In this document: piece after piece, positions 5,975 to 13,071 of the stretch | Numbering within the stretch: position 1 is the first letter of the stretch | Layout: every line of letters starts with the position of its first letter | NCBI GenBank assembly: GCA_934474225.1 | Contig: CAKSLU010000037.1 | Span: 1-13,278 of the forward strand | Reading direction: 5' to 3' | Length of the DNA stretch: 13,278 nt | DNA from: an uncultured Eubacteriales bacterium | GTDB taxonomy: Bacteria; Bacillota; Clostridia; Oscillospirales; CAG-272 | Made by a program: the position numbers and the translations under genes | Notes under the pieces: generated by a model | What the model was told of the DNA's origin: nothing | The model's database searches: none | Seen by the model: the letters and a program-made list of their open reading frames with translations, nothing else

Positions 5975-6997
5975 ATGGACAACTGCTTTCCCGCCATCGT
6001 CGGCAACGACAAGTTAAAGCGCCGCCTCGCCACGGAAATCCGGGAGGGCCGCTTTCCGCATGCCTATATCCTTGCAGGCAAGGACGGCAGCGGAAAGATG
6101 GCGCTTGCCATGCAGATTGCCGCCGCGCTTGCCTGCAAGGACAGGCACACGCTGCCCTGCGGCGAATGCGACAGCTGCAAAAAGATTCTCGGCGGCTTTT
6201 CGCCGGATGTGCTCGTCATCCGCAAAGAGGAAGACAAAAAAGAGTTTTCGGTGGGGCTGATCCGCGAAATTAAAAGCGGGCTCTACATTGCGCCGAACGA
6301 ACTGGAAAAGCGCGTCTACATCATCGAGCATGCAGAACTGATGAACGCAAGCGCGCAGAACGCCTTTCTCAAAATGCTGGAGGAGCCGCCGCACTACGCG
6401 GTGTTTCTCCTGCTCTGCTCCGATGTCGCAAGCCTGCTTGACACCATCAAGAGCCGCGCACCGACGCTGTACACCGAGGCACTGCCGCAAAGCGATGTGC
6501 GCGCCTATCTGCTTGCGCATTCGCCGCGTGCCCGCGAGATGGCGGCGTCCGACCCTGAAAAGCTGACCTCCGTCCTGCTGTCGGCAGAGGGCAGCATCGG
6601 GCGCGCGATGTTTTTATGCGAGGATGCCGAGCGCTACAATGCGGAGAAAGATTTGGTCTACGCGCTTCTCGACGCGCTGACCGCACCCGCCGCGGCGGGA
6701 CTCGGGCTGCTCTGCGATGCGCTGCCGACCGCGTCGGACGCACTCTGTGAACTGCTCGACATGCTGAAACGCGCTTGCCGCGACATTGCCGTTTTGCAGA
6801 AAGCGCCCAGATGCGCGCCGCTCTTCTTCGAGAGCACCGAACGCGCCGAAACCTATACCATGAAAATGACCGTCGCCAAGGCGATTTCGCTGATTGACAC
6901 AGCAGACCGGCTGCTTGCCGACCTGCGGCTCAACATGGACACGCGCCTGGCTGCCGCAACGCTCATCGGCGATATGCGGGCGATTATGATAAACTGA
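5975..6997 (+). CDS. holB: DNA polymerase III subunit delta'
   Basis: A 340-residue delta' subunit of the clamp loader, which works with tau and delta to open and load the sliding clamp. It has the AAA+ layout: an IVGNDKLKRRL start, a Walker A-like GKDGSGK at 35-41, four zinc-type cysteines (C54, C62, C65, C68), then a degenerate Walker B (YIIEHAE, about 115-121) lacking the DExx acidic pair. KSRA at 159-162 carries the trans-acting arginine of the SRC-type motif. Loss of Walker B with retention of the arginine finger fits delta', which does not hydrolyse ATP itself. ATG at 5975 is chosen because GAGGAGG (5962-5968) is 6 nt upstream; an in-frame ATG at 5960 overlaps that site. Next is ricT, 17 bp on, as in Bacillus. 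Confidence 0.95.
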   Translation: MDNCFPAIVGNDKLKRRLATEIREGRFPHAYILAGKDGSGKMALAMQIAAALACKDRHTLPCGECDSCKKILGGFSPDVLVIRKEEDKKEFSVGLIREIKSGLYIAPNELEKRVYIIEHAELMNASAQNAFLKMLEEPPHYAVFLLLCSDVASLLDTIKSRAPTLYTEALPQSDVRAYLLAHSPRAREMAASDPEKLTSVLLSAEGSIGRAMFLCEDAERYNAEKDLVYALLDALTAPAAAGLGLLCDALPTASDALCELLDMLKRACRDIAVLQKAPRCAPLFFESTERAETYTMKMTVAKAISLIDTADRLLADLRLNMDTRLAAATLIGDMRAIMIN

Positions 6998-7014
6998 CAA
7001 AGCGAGGAACACCT

Positions 7015-8070
7015 ATGACTGACAATACGGAAAAGCAAACCGCGGATGCGGCTGTGACAAACGCGCCCGCTTCTGATCCGTCCGCTGCGCCGAAGACGGA
7101 GGCTGCACCGAAGGCGGAGATAACACCGAAAGCAGAAGCTGCGCCCGAAAAAACCGAAAAGCCCGAAAAGAAAGTGGAGATCATCGGTGTCCGCTTCAAG
7201 CAAGGCTGTAAGACCTACTACTTTGCGGCAAGCAAGGCTGTCGCCAAAGTCGGCGACAGCGTAATCGTGGACACGGCGCGCGGGCAGGAACTGGTCACCG
7301 TGGCGCTTGCCAACAAGCTGGTCTCCGAAAAGGAAATCGTGCAGCCGCTTCGCCCGGTCATCCGCGTGGCAACGCAGAATGACTTGCGCCGCGCCGAAGA
7401 AAACCACCGCAAAGAAGCCGAGGCATACGAGATCTGCAAGAAAAAGATTGCGGAGCACAAGCTCGACATGAACCTGGTCGGCGCAGAATACACCTTCGAC
7501 AACGCCAAGCTCCTCTTTTACTTCACCTCAGACGGCAGAGTGGATTTTCGCGACCTTGTCAAGGACCTTGCCTCCGTCTTCTGCACCCGCATCGAGCTGC
7601 GCCAAATCGGCATCCGCGACGAAGCCAAGCTGTGCGGCGGTCTCGGCGTCTGCGGCAGACCGTTCTGCTGCAGCACATTCCTGTCCGACTTTGCGCAGGT
7701 CTCCATCAAGATGGCAAAGGAGCAGAATTTCTCGCTCAATTCCGCCAAGATTTCCGGCGCATGCGGCAGATTGATGTGCTGCCTGCGCTTTGAGCACGAG
7801 ACCTACGAAGAGGCGATTCGCCGCACGCCGCCGATGGGCGCTACCGTGCAGACGAGCGCCGGCAAGGGCGTCATCGTGGAGACCAGCCCGCTCATGGGGC
7901 TTGTCAAAGTGAAGCTGGAAGACAAGCCGGAAGCGCCGCGCGCCTTCTCCAGCGAAGAGGTCAACGTGCTGTTTTTGAAGAACAAAAAACCGCCGCAGCA
8001 GCAGGCAGGCGGCGAAGCGAAAGAGCCGAAAGAGAAAAAAGATTCGAAAAAGGAAGAAAATAATCCGTAA
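7015..8070 (+). CDS. ricT: PSP1-domain regulatory Fe-S protein RicT (YaaT)
   Basis: A 351-residue homologue of Bacillus YaaT/RicT, which with RicA and RicF forms an Fe-S complex that helps RNase Y mature mRNAs and affects sporulation and biofilm control. The core (about residues 54-325) contains the PSP1 region and a cysteine-rich block: C207, C213, C218, C219, then C250, C255 and C256. These include the GGLGVCGRPFCC and SGACGRLMCCLRFE motifs typical of the family. It is longer than the Bacillus protein (about 275 residues) because of an Ala/Pro/Lys/Glu-rich N-terminal tail with six-residue repeats (24-48) and a Lys/Glu-rich C-terminal tail. GAGGA (7004-7008) precedes ATG at 7015. RicA and RicF genes are not in the window. 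Whether this organism sporulates is unknown. Confidence 0.92.
   Translation: MTDNTEKQTADAAVTNAPASDPSAAPKTEAAPKAEITPKAEAAPEKTEKPEKKVEIIGVRFKQGCKTYYFAASKAVAKVGDSVIVDTARGQELVTVALANKLVSEKEIVQPLRPVIRVATQNDLRRAEENHRKEAEAYEICKKKIAEHKLDMNLVGAEYTFDNAKLLFYFTSDGRVDFRDLVKDLASVFCTRIELRQIGIRDEAKLCGGLGVCGRPFCCSTFLSDFAQVSIKMAKEQNFSLNSAKISGACGRLMCCLRFEHETYEEAIRRTPPMGATVQTSAGKGVIVETSPLMGLVKVKLEDKPEAPRAFSSEEVNVLFLKNKKPPQQQAGGEAKEPKEKKDSKKEENNP
7084..7158 (+). repeat. 18-bp tandem repeat coding AAPKxE units in ricT
   Basis: Residues 24-48 of RicT read AAPKTE, AAPKAE, ITPKAE, AAPEKTE: about four copies of an 18-bp unit, diverged in sequence, inside the disordered N-terminal tail. Copy number is the sort of thing that may vary between strains. 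Confidence 0.75.
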
Positions 8071-8086
8071 ATTTTTTCGATAACTC

Positions 8087-8114
8087 TTGATTTTTCCGTA
8101 ATTTATGCTACAAT
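8087..8114 (+). promoter_or_regulatory. Promoter for ferredoxin gene
   Basis: TTGATT (8087-8092) and TACAAT (8109-8114) are 16 bp apart, and TGC directly before the -10 makes it an extended -10. The surrounding 60 bp are notably AT-rich against the GC-rich genes. The ferredoxin ATG lies 30 bp downstream. Confidence 0.72.
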
Positions 8115-8144
8115 GAAATAAATCTTTAACGGAGGTGTTTGAAC

Positions 8145-8315
8145 ATGGCATACAAGATTTCCGATGATTGCATCGCTTGCGGCGCTTGCGAGAGCGAATG
8201 TCCCGTAGAGGCGATCAGCGAAAAGGACGGCAAGATGGTCATCGACGCAGATAAGTGCGTTGAGTGCGGTGCTTGTGCGGGCGTATGTCCCGTAGGCGCT
8301 CCCGCTGCCGAATAA
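8145..8315 (+). CDS. 2[4Fe-4S] ferredoxin
   Basis: A 56-residue clostridial-type ferredoxin that shuttles low-potential electrons in the cytoplasm. Two cluster motifs of the form CxxCxxCxxxCP are complete: C9, C12, C15, C19 and C38, C41, C44, C48, related by the usual internal duplication (DDCIACGACESECP and DKCVECGACAGVCP). GGAGG (8131-8135) lies 9 nt before the ATG. It has its own promoter and a terminator directly after, so it is probably highly expressed on its own. Its place between ricT and trmN6 differs from Bacillus, where yabA occupies this interval. The electron donor and acceptor cannot be told from the window. The COG2509 flavoprotein is about 3 kb away, with no direct link. Confidence 0.97.
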   Translation: MAYKISDDCIACGACESECPVEAISEKDGKMVIDADKCVECGACAGVCPVGAPAAE

Positions 8316-8339
8316 TTCGCCGACAAACGAATACATAAG

Positions 8340-8378
8340 AGAAGCGGATCCGATTCTATCGCATCCGCTTCTTGATTT
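8340..8378 (+). terminator. Terminator after ferredoxin
   Basis: AGAAGCGGAT (8340-8349) pairs with ATCCGCTTCT (8363-8372), and the loop can extend the stem with CGAT/ATCG around TCT. It is followed by the modest T tract TGATTTAAT. It ends only 8 bp before the trmN6 start, so trmN6-rsmI expression must rely on read-through or a promoter I cannot identify. Confidence 0.75.
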
Positions 8379-8386
8379 AATGGGAT

Positions 8387-9154
8387 ATGGAAACAAATGT
8401 GACGCTGCTCGACGGCGAGCGGCTGGATGTGGTCAATGAGAATATCACGCTGATTCAGAAGACGAATGGGCTGACCTTCGGCACGGATGCCCTGCTGCTT
8501 GCCGCCTTTGCGCGCGGCGGCGGGAGCGGCGTCGCCGCAGACCTCGGCGCGGGCACGGGCATCGTCTCGTTTCTTGCGGCGGCACGCGGCAAATATGCAA
8601 AGTTCTGCGCCGTGGAGGCACAGCCGGACTTCTGCAATCTGATTCGGCGGAACGCCGCGGTCAACCGCATGGAGGACCGCGTTTTCTGCGTGGAGCGGGA
8701 TGTGCGCACGCTGCGCGCCGCCGACCTCGGCGGTGAATGCGATGCCGTGCTGACCAATCCGCCGTATATGCGTGCCGGCAGCGGCAAAACAAACGACCAC
8801 GGTGCAAAAGCCATCGCACGGCACGAACTGCTCGGCGGTATCGGCGATTTCTGCGCAGCGGCAGGCCGCTGCCTCAAATACGGCGGCATTTTCTACGCAG
8901 TCTACCGCCCCGAGCGCATGGCGGAGCTGTTCCGCGCCATGCAGGATGCGGGTATCGAGCCTAAACGGCTTGCGGCAGTTTGCCCCGATACCGAACGCGC
9001 GCCGTCGCTGATTCTCGTCGAGGGTAAAAAGGGTGCAGCAGCAGGGCTGATATTTGAAAAACCGCTGTTTTTGTATGCCGATGCGGCGCACACGGTTTAC
9101 ACAGAAGAGACAAAGTTCATCTATGAGAACGGAAGATTCAAGGAGCGGGCATGA
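8387..9154 (+). CDS. trmN6: tRNA1(Val) A37 N6-methyltransferase-like protein
   Basis: A 255-residue class I SAM-dependent methyltransferase matching the YabB/YfiC (TrmN6) family, which methylates N6 of adenine 37 in tRNA1-Val. It opens with the family's ERLDVVNENITLIQ...FGTDALLLAAFA segment (11-42). SAM-binding motif I is DLGAGTGIVS (52-61), E77 closes strand 2, and the catalytic NPPY is at 124-127, the form used for N6-adenine or N5-glutamine methylation. The start is uncertain: ATG at 8387 has no good ribosome site, and a GTG at 8399 with GGA 7 nt upstream is possible. Its last four bases overlap the rsmI start (ATGA). In Bacillus yabB and yabC (rsmI) flank yazA, which is missing here. Confidence 0.88.
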   Translation: METNVTLLDGERLDVVNENITLIQKTNGLTFGTDALLLAAFARGGGSGVAADLGAGTGIVSFLAAARGKYAKFCAVEAQPDFCNLIRRNAAVNRMEDRVFCVERDVRTLRAADLGGECDAVLTNPPYMRAGSGKTNDHGAKAIARHELLGGIGDFCAAAGRCLKYGGIFYAVYRPERMAELFRAMQDAGIEPKRLAAVCPDTERAPSLILVEGKKGAAAGLIFEKPLFLYADAAHTVYTEETKFIYENGRFKERA

Positions 9155-10026
9155 ACGAAACCGATTTTTTTGACACGGAAAAGAATAAAGTCGTCGGCGG
9201 TACGCTGTACCTCGTGACCACCCCCATCGGCAATATGAGCGACATCACCTACCGCGCGGTCAAGGTGCTGTCCGAGGTGGATTTCGTTGCGGCGGAAGAC
9301 ACCCGCAATTCCGCGCGGCTGCTGCGTTTCTTCAATATCAACAATGAACTGGTCAGCTACCATGAGCACAACAAGAAAAGCGCCGGCGAAAAAATTCTCG
9401 CGCGGCTGCAAAACGGGGAGTCCTGCGCACTCGTGACCGATGCGGGCACGCCAGCCGTCAGCGACCCCGGCGAAGATCTGGTGCGTCTGTGCGCCGACGC
9501 TGGCATTCCCGTGACCGCCGCCCCCGGCGTCAGCGCCGCGATTACCGCGCTCACGCTGTCCGCGCTGGACACCCGCCGCTTTGTGTTCGAGGGCTTCCTG
9601 CCGGTCAGCGGCAGCGAACGCACCGAGCGGCTTGCCGCCCTGCAGGGCGAAACCCGCACGGCGATCCTCTATGAAGCGCCGCACAAGCTGCGCCGCACGC
9701 TTGCCGACCTCGCGGAGGCGCTCGGCGGCGAACGCCGCGTTTCGCTCTGCCGCGAACTGACAAAGCTGAACGAAGAAGTTTTTCGCACCACACTTGCTGA
9801 CGCCGCAGCCTACTACGCCAACGCCGAGCCGCGCGGTGAATATGTACTGATTCTCGCGGGCGCAGTCGAGCGCGGCGCGCAGAATGCGCCGTGGGCTTCC
9901 CTGTCGGTTGCCGAGCATGTGGACATGTACATCGCCGAGGGACTGCCGAAGTCCGACGCCATCAAAAAAGCTGCGAAAGACCGCGGCGTGCCGAAGAATG
10001 TCGTCTACAACGAATATGTCAAATAA
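9151..10026 (+). CDS. rsmI: 16S rRNA (cytidine-1402-2'-O)-methyltransferase RsmI
   Basis: A 291-residue SAM-dependent tetrapyrrole-methylase-fold enzyme that 2'-O-methylates C1402 in the decoding centre of 16S rRNA. Family motifs are complete: GGTLYLVTTPIGN (16-28), VAAEDTRNS (47-54), VTDAGTPAVSDPG (95-107) with the SAM-binding loop, and AAPGVSA (123-129). The substrate region includes FEGFLP and the C-terminal helical part ends with SDAIKKAAKDRGVPKNVVY. Length is standard. The start overlaps trmN6 by 4 bp (ATGA), and GGAG in the end of trmN6 (about 9141-9144) can serve as ribosome site. It is the last gene of the holB-side unit and ends at a strong bidirectional terminator. Confidence 0.97.
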   Translation: MNETDFFDTEKNKVVGGTLYLVTTPIGNMSDITYRAVKVLSEVDFVAAEDTRNSARLLRFFNINNELVSYHEHNKKSAGEKILARLQNGESCALVTDAGTPAVSDPGEDLVRLCADAGIPVTAAPGVSAAITALTLSALDTRRFVFEGFLPVSGSERTERLAALQGETRTAILYEAPHKLRRTLADLAEALGGERRVSLCRELTKLNEEVFRTTLADAAAYYANAEPRGEYVLILAGAVERGAQNAPWASLSVAEHVDMYIAEGLPKSDAIKKAAKDRGVPKNVVYNEYVK

Positions 10027-10051
10027 AATAAAGCGGATGCCTGTCTGCAAT

Positions 10052-10079
10052 AAAAAAGGAGCCGAGGGCTCCCTTTTTT
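10052..10079. terminator. Bidirectional terminator, rsmI / lipoprotein gene
   Basis: A6 (10052-10057), stem GGAGCC (10058-10063), loop GAG, stem GGCTCC (10067-10072), C, then T6 (10074-10079). Both strands end in a T tract, and it lies between the convergent stops at 10026 and 10078. The first two bases of the lipoprotein stop codon fall inside the terminator. Confidence 0.92.
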
Positions 10080-11040
10080 ATTTTCCGTCAAACGAAATGG
10101 CATCGCAGGCGACCATGTAATCCTCGCCGTCGGCGGCGCGGTAATAAAACCGATAGCGCGGCACGCTGTAAAACACAAACTCGTCGGTCGTATAGTACAG
10201 TTCGACCCGCAAGTCGGAGACTTCGCCGAAAGTTTCTTGCAGAGCCTCGACCACATCCGCCATCGCATACGGCGCGTAGGTGCCGTACAGTGTATCCGAC
10301 AAGCGCCGACCGTAAATGTAGATGTTCTCGCCAAGGCGCTTTACGGTCACATTGGAAAAGCAGCCGACAAAATCCCGCACGGCCGCCACCGGATTTTCCT
10401 GCACGATTCTGTATTGGCGGCTGTCACTGTCGTTTGTCTGCCGCAGGAAGCATGCAGGGTCGGTAATGCCGCAAAGCCGCAGCACCGCCGCAACCACATC
10501 ATTTTGCAAAACGCGCTCCGCATCCGCAATGTCGAATGCCGGCACGATAACCAGCAGACGGCTCGGGCTTGCCAACAGTTCGACGCTGCCAAAGGTCAGC
10601 ACGGAATTCGCTCCGTCTTCGGTAATGGCAGTCGCCGCCGGTGCGCTTCCCTGCCATATCTGCATAAAATCCGTAATCCATGCCGCCGATGCCCGCCGAT
10701 AAGCCGTATCATAGGTATAGAGCCGCCCTGCCTGCATGCTCGGATATGCGTCTACATACACCGGCAGCAGCGAAAGGGCATCGCTGTATTCTTTGACCGG
10801 CGTTGCATCCTCCGCGATAACCCAATCCGCACGAATCGTGGTCGGCGTATCGAAAACGATTGTGTGCGTCGGCTCCGCCACCTCGGCCGTGTCGTTCGTC
10901 ACGGTCGGTTCTGTCGATCCCTCCGATACCATCTGCGAAGAAACAGACGAGGCAACCGGCGTCTCCCGCACCGCGCAGCCCGCAAGCAGGAAAACTACGC
11001 AAAGTACAATAAACAGTGTTTGGAAAGCAATCTTTTTCAT
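10078..11040 (-). CDS. Lipoprotein of unknown function
   Basis: A 320-residue protein I cannot assign to a family. It starts with a lipoprotein signal: MKK, a hydrophobic stretch (IAFQTLFIVLCVVFLLAG) and the lipobox LLAGC with C22 as the lipid-bearing residue, so it is probably anchored on the outer face of the membrane. A Ser/Thr/Glu-rich linker (about 25-60) leads to a mixed alpha/beta region to the C-terminus with many aromatic residues (YTYDTAYRR, ENIYIYGRR, RYRFYYRAADG). A few other cysteines occur (in LRLCGITDPAC and VGCF). ATG at 11040 is chosen because GGAGA (11046-11050) is 5 nt upstream and the signal starts there; an upstream start at 11064 would put 8 extra residues before it. It lies 46 bp after the COG2509-type gene with no obvious promoter between, so co-transcription is likely. 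Confidence 0.85.
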   Translation of the reverse strand: MKKIAFQTLFIVLCVVFLLAGCAVRETPVASSVSSQMVSEGSTEPTVTNDTAEVAEPTHTIVFDTPTTIRADWVIAEDATPVKEYSDALSLLPVYVDAYPSMQAGRLYTYDTAYRRASAAWITDFMQIWQGSAPAATAITEDGANSVLTFGSVELLASPSRLLVIVPAFDIADAERVLQNDVVAAVLRLCGITDPACFLRQTNDSDSRQYRIVQENPVAAVRDFVGCFSNVTVKRLGENIYIYGRRLSDTLYGTYAPYAMADVVEALQETFGEVSDLRVELYYTTDEFVFYSVPRYRFYYRAADGEDYMVACDAISFDGK

Positions 11041-11086
11041 GATGTTCTCCTTTTGGCGGTACAATATGCGGCTCTGCTATATGCGA

Positions 11087-12493
11087 TTATGCGTTTTTCT
11101 CTTTTTCGAGCAGCTTGCGCCCCATGAGTACGCCCATCACACTGCTCATCATCAGCCCGCGCGTCCAGCCCGAGCTGTCGCCGAGGCAATGCAGCCCCTT
11201 GATGTTGGTGTCGAGGTTCTCGTCCATCTTGACCTTGTTTGAATAGAACTTCAGCTCCGGGCTGTACAGCAACGTTTCGGTGCTGGCAAAGCCGGGAACG
11301 ACCACGTCCAGCATCTTGATGAACTCGATGATGTTGGTCATCGCGCGGTACGGCATCGCCGCCGTAATATCGCCCGGGACGGCGTCCTTCAGCGTCGGTT
11401 TAACGTTGCTGAAGGTCAGCTCCTTTGCCCAGGTGCGCTTGCCGTCGAGAATATCACCGTAGCGCTGCACGAGAATATGACCGTCGCCAAGCATGTTGGT
11501 CAGCTCGCCGACCTTCTGCGCATAGGCAATCGGCTGGTTGAACGGCTCGGTGAAGTTGTGGCTGACGAGGATCGCAAGGTTGGTGTTGTTGCTCTTCATA
11601 TCCTTGTAGCTGTGCCCGTTGACCACGGCAAGGTCATTGTCGTAGTTCTCCTGCGCGACAAAGCCGCCGGGGTTCTGGCAGAAGGTGCGCACTTTGTTCT
11701 TCCACGGACGCGGATAGCCAATCAGCTTGCTCTCATAGAGCACCTTGTTGACCTTCTCCATGACCTCGTTGCGGCACTCCACGCGCACGCCGATGTCCAC
11801 AGTACCGGGCTTGTGCGCGATGTTGTGCTTGGCGCAAAGGCTCTCAAGCCAGTCCGCGCCGCGTCTGCCCGTGGCAATGACAATCTCGCGCGCACGGTAT
11901 TCGTGCAGTTCCCCACCTTCGCGGACAAGCACGCCGTGACATTCATTGCCCTCAATGATGATATTTTCGCACTCGGCGTTGAAATGCATCTCGACGCCCG
12001 CTTTTTCCAGCCAGTTCTGAATGTCGTGATACAGCTTCTGCGCCTTCTCGGTGCCGAGATGGCGAATCGGACAATCCACGAGGCGCAGGTTTGCCTTGAT
12101 GGCGTTCTTGCGGATTTCCTTGATTTCCTCGCTGTCGCCGATGCCTTCAATATGCGGATCGGCACCGAATTCAAGATAAATCTTGTCGGTGTAGTCAATC
12201 AGCTCCTGCGCAAACGATGCACCGATCAGATCCGGCAGGTCGCCGCCCACTTCGTAGGAAAGGCTCAGCTTGCCGTCCGAAAACGCGCCTGCGCCGGAGA
12301 AACCGGTCGTGATGGCGCAGGACGGCTTGCAGTTGACGCATTTGCCGGTCTCCGCCTTCGGGCAATGCCGCTTTTCCACCGGCTTTCCTTTTTCAATCAG
12401 CAGAATCTTCGCCTTGCTCTGATTCCGCAGCATTTCCAGCGCGGTGAAGATGCCCGCAGGGCCCGCGCCGACGATAATCAGGTCGAAATTCAT
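11087..12493 (-). CDS. FAD-dependent dehydrogenase, COG2509 type
   Basis: A 468-residue flavoprotein resembling the uncharacterised COG2509 dehydrogenases, common in anaerobic Firmicutes. The N-terminal Rossmann motif binds FAD: DLIIVGAGPAG (4-14), acid E34 at the end of strand 2, and FSGAGAFSDGKLS (65-77). A second nucleotide element is IVIATGRRGADW (about 206-217), and the C-terminal GLHCLGDSSGWTRGLMMSS holds the conserved Asp for the flavin ribityl chain. A four-cysteine cluster (C44, C52, C55, C59; spacing x7, x2, x3) sits between the FAD motifs and might hold Zn or Fe-S. Substrate and electron partner are unknown. GGAG about 7 nt upstream supports ATG at 12493. It has its own promoter behind the rpsI terminator and is followed by the lipoprotein gene. 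Confidence 0.88.
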   Translation of the reverse strand: MNFDLIIVGAGPAGIFTALEMLRNQSKAKILLIEKGKPVEKRHCPKAETGKCVNCKPSCAITTGFSGAGAFSDGKLSLSYEVGGDLPDLIGASFAQELIDYTDKIYLEFGADPHIEGIGDSEEIKEIRKNAIKANLRLVDCPIRHLGTEKAQKLYHDIQNWLEKAGVEMHFNAECENIIIEGNECHGVLVREGGELHEYRAREIVIATGRRGADWLESLCAKHNIAHKPGTVDIGVRVECRNEVMEKVNKVLYESKLIGYPRPWKNKVRTFCQNPGGFVAQENYDNDLAVVNGHSYKDMKSNNTNLAILVSHNFTEPFNQPIAYAQKVGELTNMLGDGHILVQRYGDILDGKRTWAKELTFSNVKPTLKDAVPGDITAAMPYRAMTNIIEFIKMLDVVVPGFASTETLLYSPELKFYSNKVKMDENLDTNIKGLHCLGDSSGWTRGLMMSSVMGVLMGRKLLEKEKNA

Positions 12494-12553
12494 GTGGTTT
12501 CTCCTTTGCCTTGAGCTTGCAGCGGGTGAAAAAGCGCCCGCGCAACAAAATAT

Positions 12554-12582
12554 ATTATATCACGCCTGTTTTGATAAAACAA
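12554..12582 (-). promoter_or_regulatory. Promoter for FAD dehydrogenase gene
   Basis: On the minus strand TTGTTT (12577-12582) and TATAAT (12554-12559) are 17 bp apart. The ATG at 12493 is about 60 bp downstream, with a short GC stem (12522-12526 with 12537-12541) in the leader. The -35 box overlaps the palindrome at 12567-12581. Confidence 0.75.
12567..12581. promoter_or_regulatory. Candidate operator palindrome at the -35 box
   Basis: TGTTTTGATAAAACA: 6-bp perfect inverted arms around a 3-bp centre. It covers most of the -35 hexamer of the flavoprotein promoter and the spacer. A repressor bound here would block RNA polymerase. The arms resemble AT-rich operators in general but the spacing does not match the Rex box (TTGTTAANNNNTTAACAA) exactly. 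Confidence 0.4.
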
Positions 12583-12592
12583 GATGTCCCGT

Positions 12593-12625
12593 AAAAAAGC
12601 CGACTCCATATGGAATCGGCTTTTT
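12593..12625 (-). terminator. Terminator of the rplM-rpsI operon
   Basis: On the minus strand the stem GCCGATTCC with GGAGTCGGC (one T:G wobble) has an ATAT loop, flanked by A5 upstream and T6 (12593-12598) downstream. It lies 22 bp after the rpsI stop. An outer pair TGTCCCG (12585-12591) and CGGGACA (12639-12645) brackets it. Confidence 0.92.
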
Positions 12626-12647
12626 GAGAAGCCCCGTTCGGGACAAC

Positions 12648-13049
12648 TTATCTCTTCGAGAACTGCGGTGCGCGACGGGCGGCTTTGAGGCCGTACTTCT
12701 TTCTTTCCTTCATACGAGGGTCGCGGGTGAGGAATCCTGCCTTCTTGAGGGCGGATCTGTAGTTTTCGTCAACCGTGAGCAGTGCGCGTGCAACGCCGTG
12801 GCGGATTGCACCTGCCTGACCGGACATACCGCCGCCCTTAACATTGGCAACGATGTCAAACTTGCCCTCGGTCTCCGTTACGCCGAAAGGCTGGTTGATG
12901 ATGAGCTTCAGCGTATCGAGACCGAAATAGTCGTCGATGTCGCGGTTGTTGATCGTGATCGAACCGCTGCCGGGATAAATGCGTACACGTGCAACGGACT
13001 TCTTTCTTCTGCCGGTTCCGTAGAAATACGGCTTTGCGCTTTCGTACAT
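12648..13049 (-). CDS. rpsI: 30S ribosomal protein S9
   Basis: A 133-residue S9 (uS9), complete. It binds the head of the 30S subunit, and its C-terminal tail reaches the P-site tRNA anticodon loop. Family landmarks: YGTGRRKKSVARVRI (10-24), GSGSITINNR, a middle GGGMSGQAGAIRHGVARAL segment (72-90), and the Arg/Lys-rich tail KKYGLKAARRAPQFSKR. ATG at 13049 follows the rplM stop by 22 bp, with AGGACG about 12 nt upstream as a weak, distant ribosome site, so coupling to rplM is likely. Confidence 0.98.
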   Translation of the reverse strand: MYESAKPYFYGTGRRKKSVARVRIYPGSGSITINNRDIDDYFGLDTLKLIINQPFGVTETEGKFDIVANVKGGGMSGQAGAIRHGVARALLTVDENYRSALKKAGFLTRDPRMKERKKYGLKAARRAPQFSKR

Positions 13050-13071
13050 AATTCTTTATCCGTCCTTTCTC

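Noticed and set aside
11477..12514. 345-residue plus-strand open frame opposite the flavoprotein
   Set aside because: Antisense shadow; Val/Ala/Leu-rich with no recognisable motif, opposite an unambiguous FAD protein.
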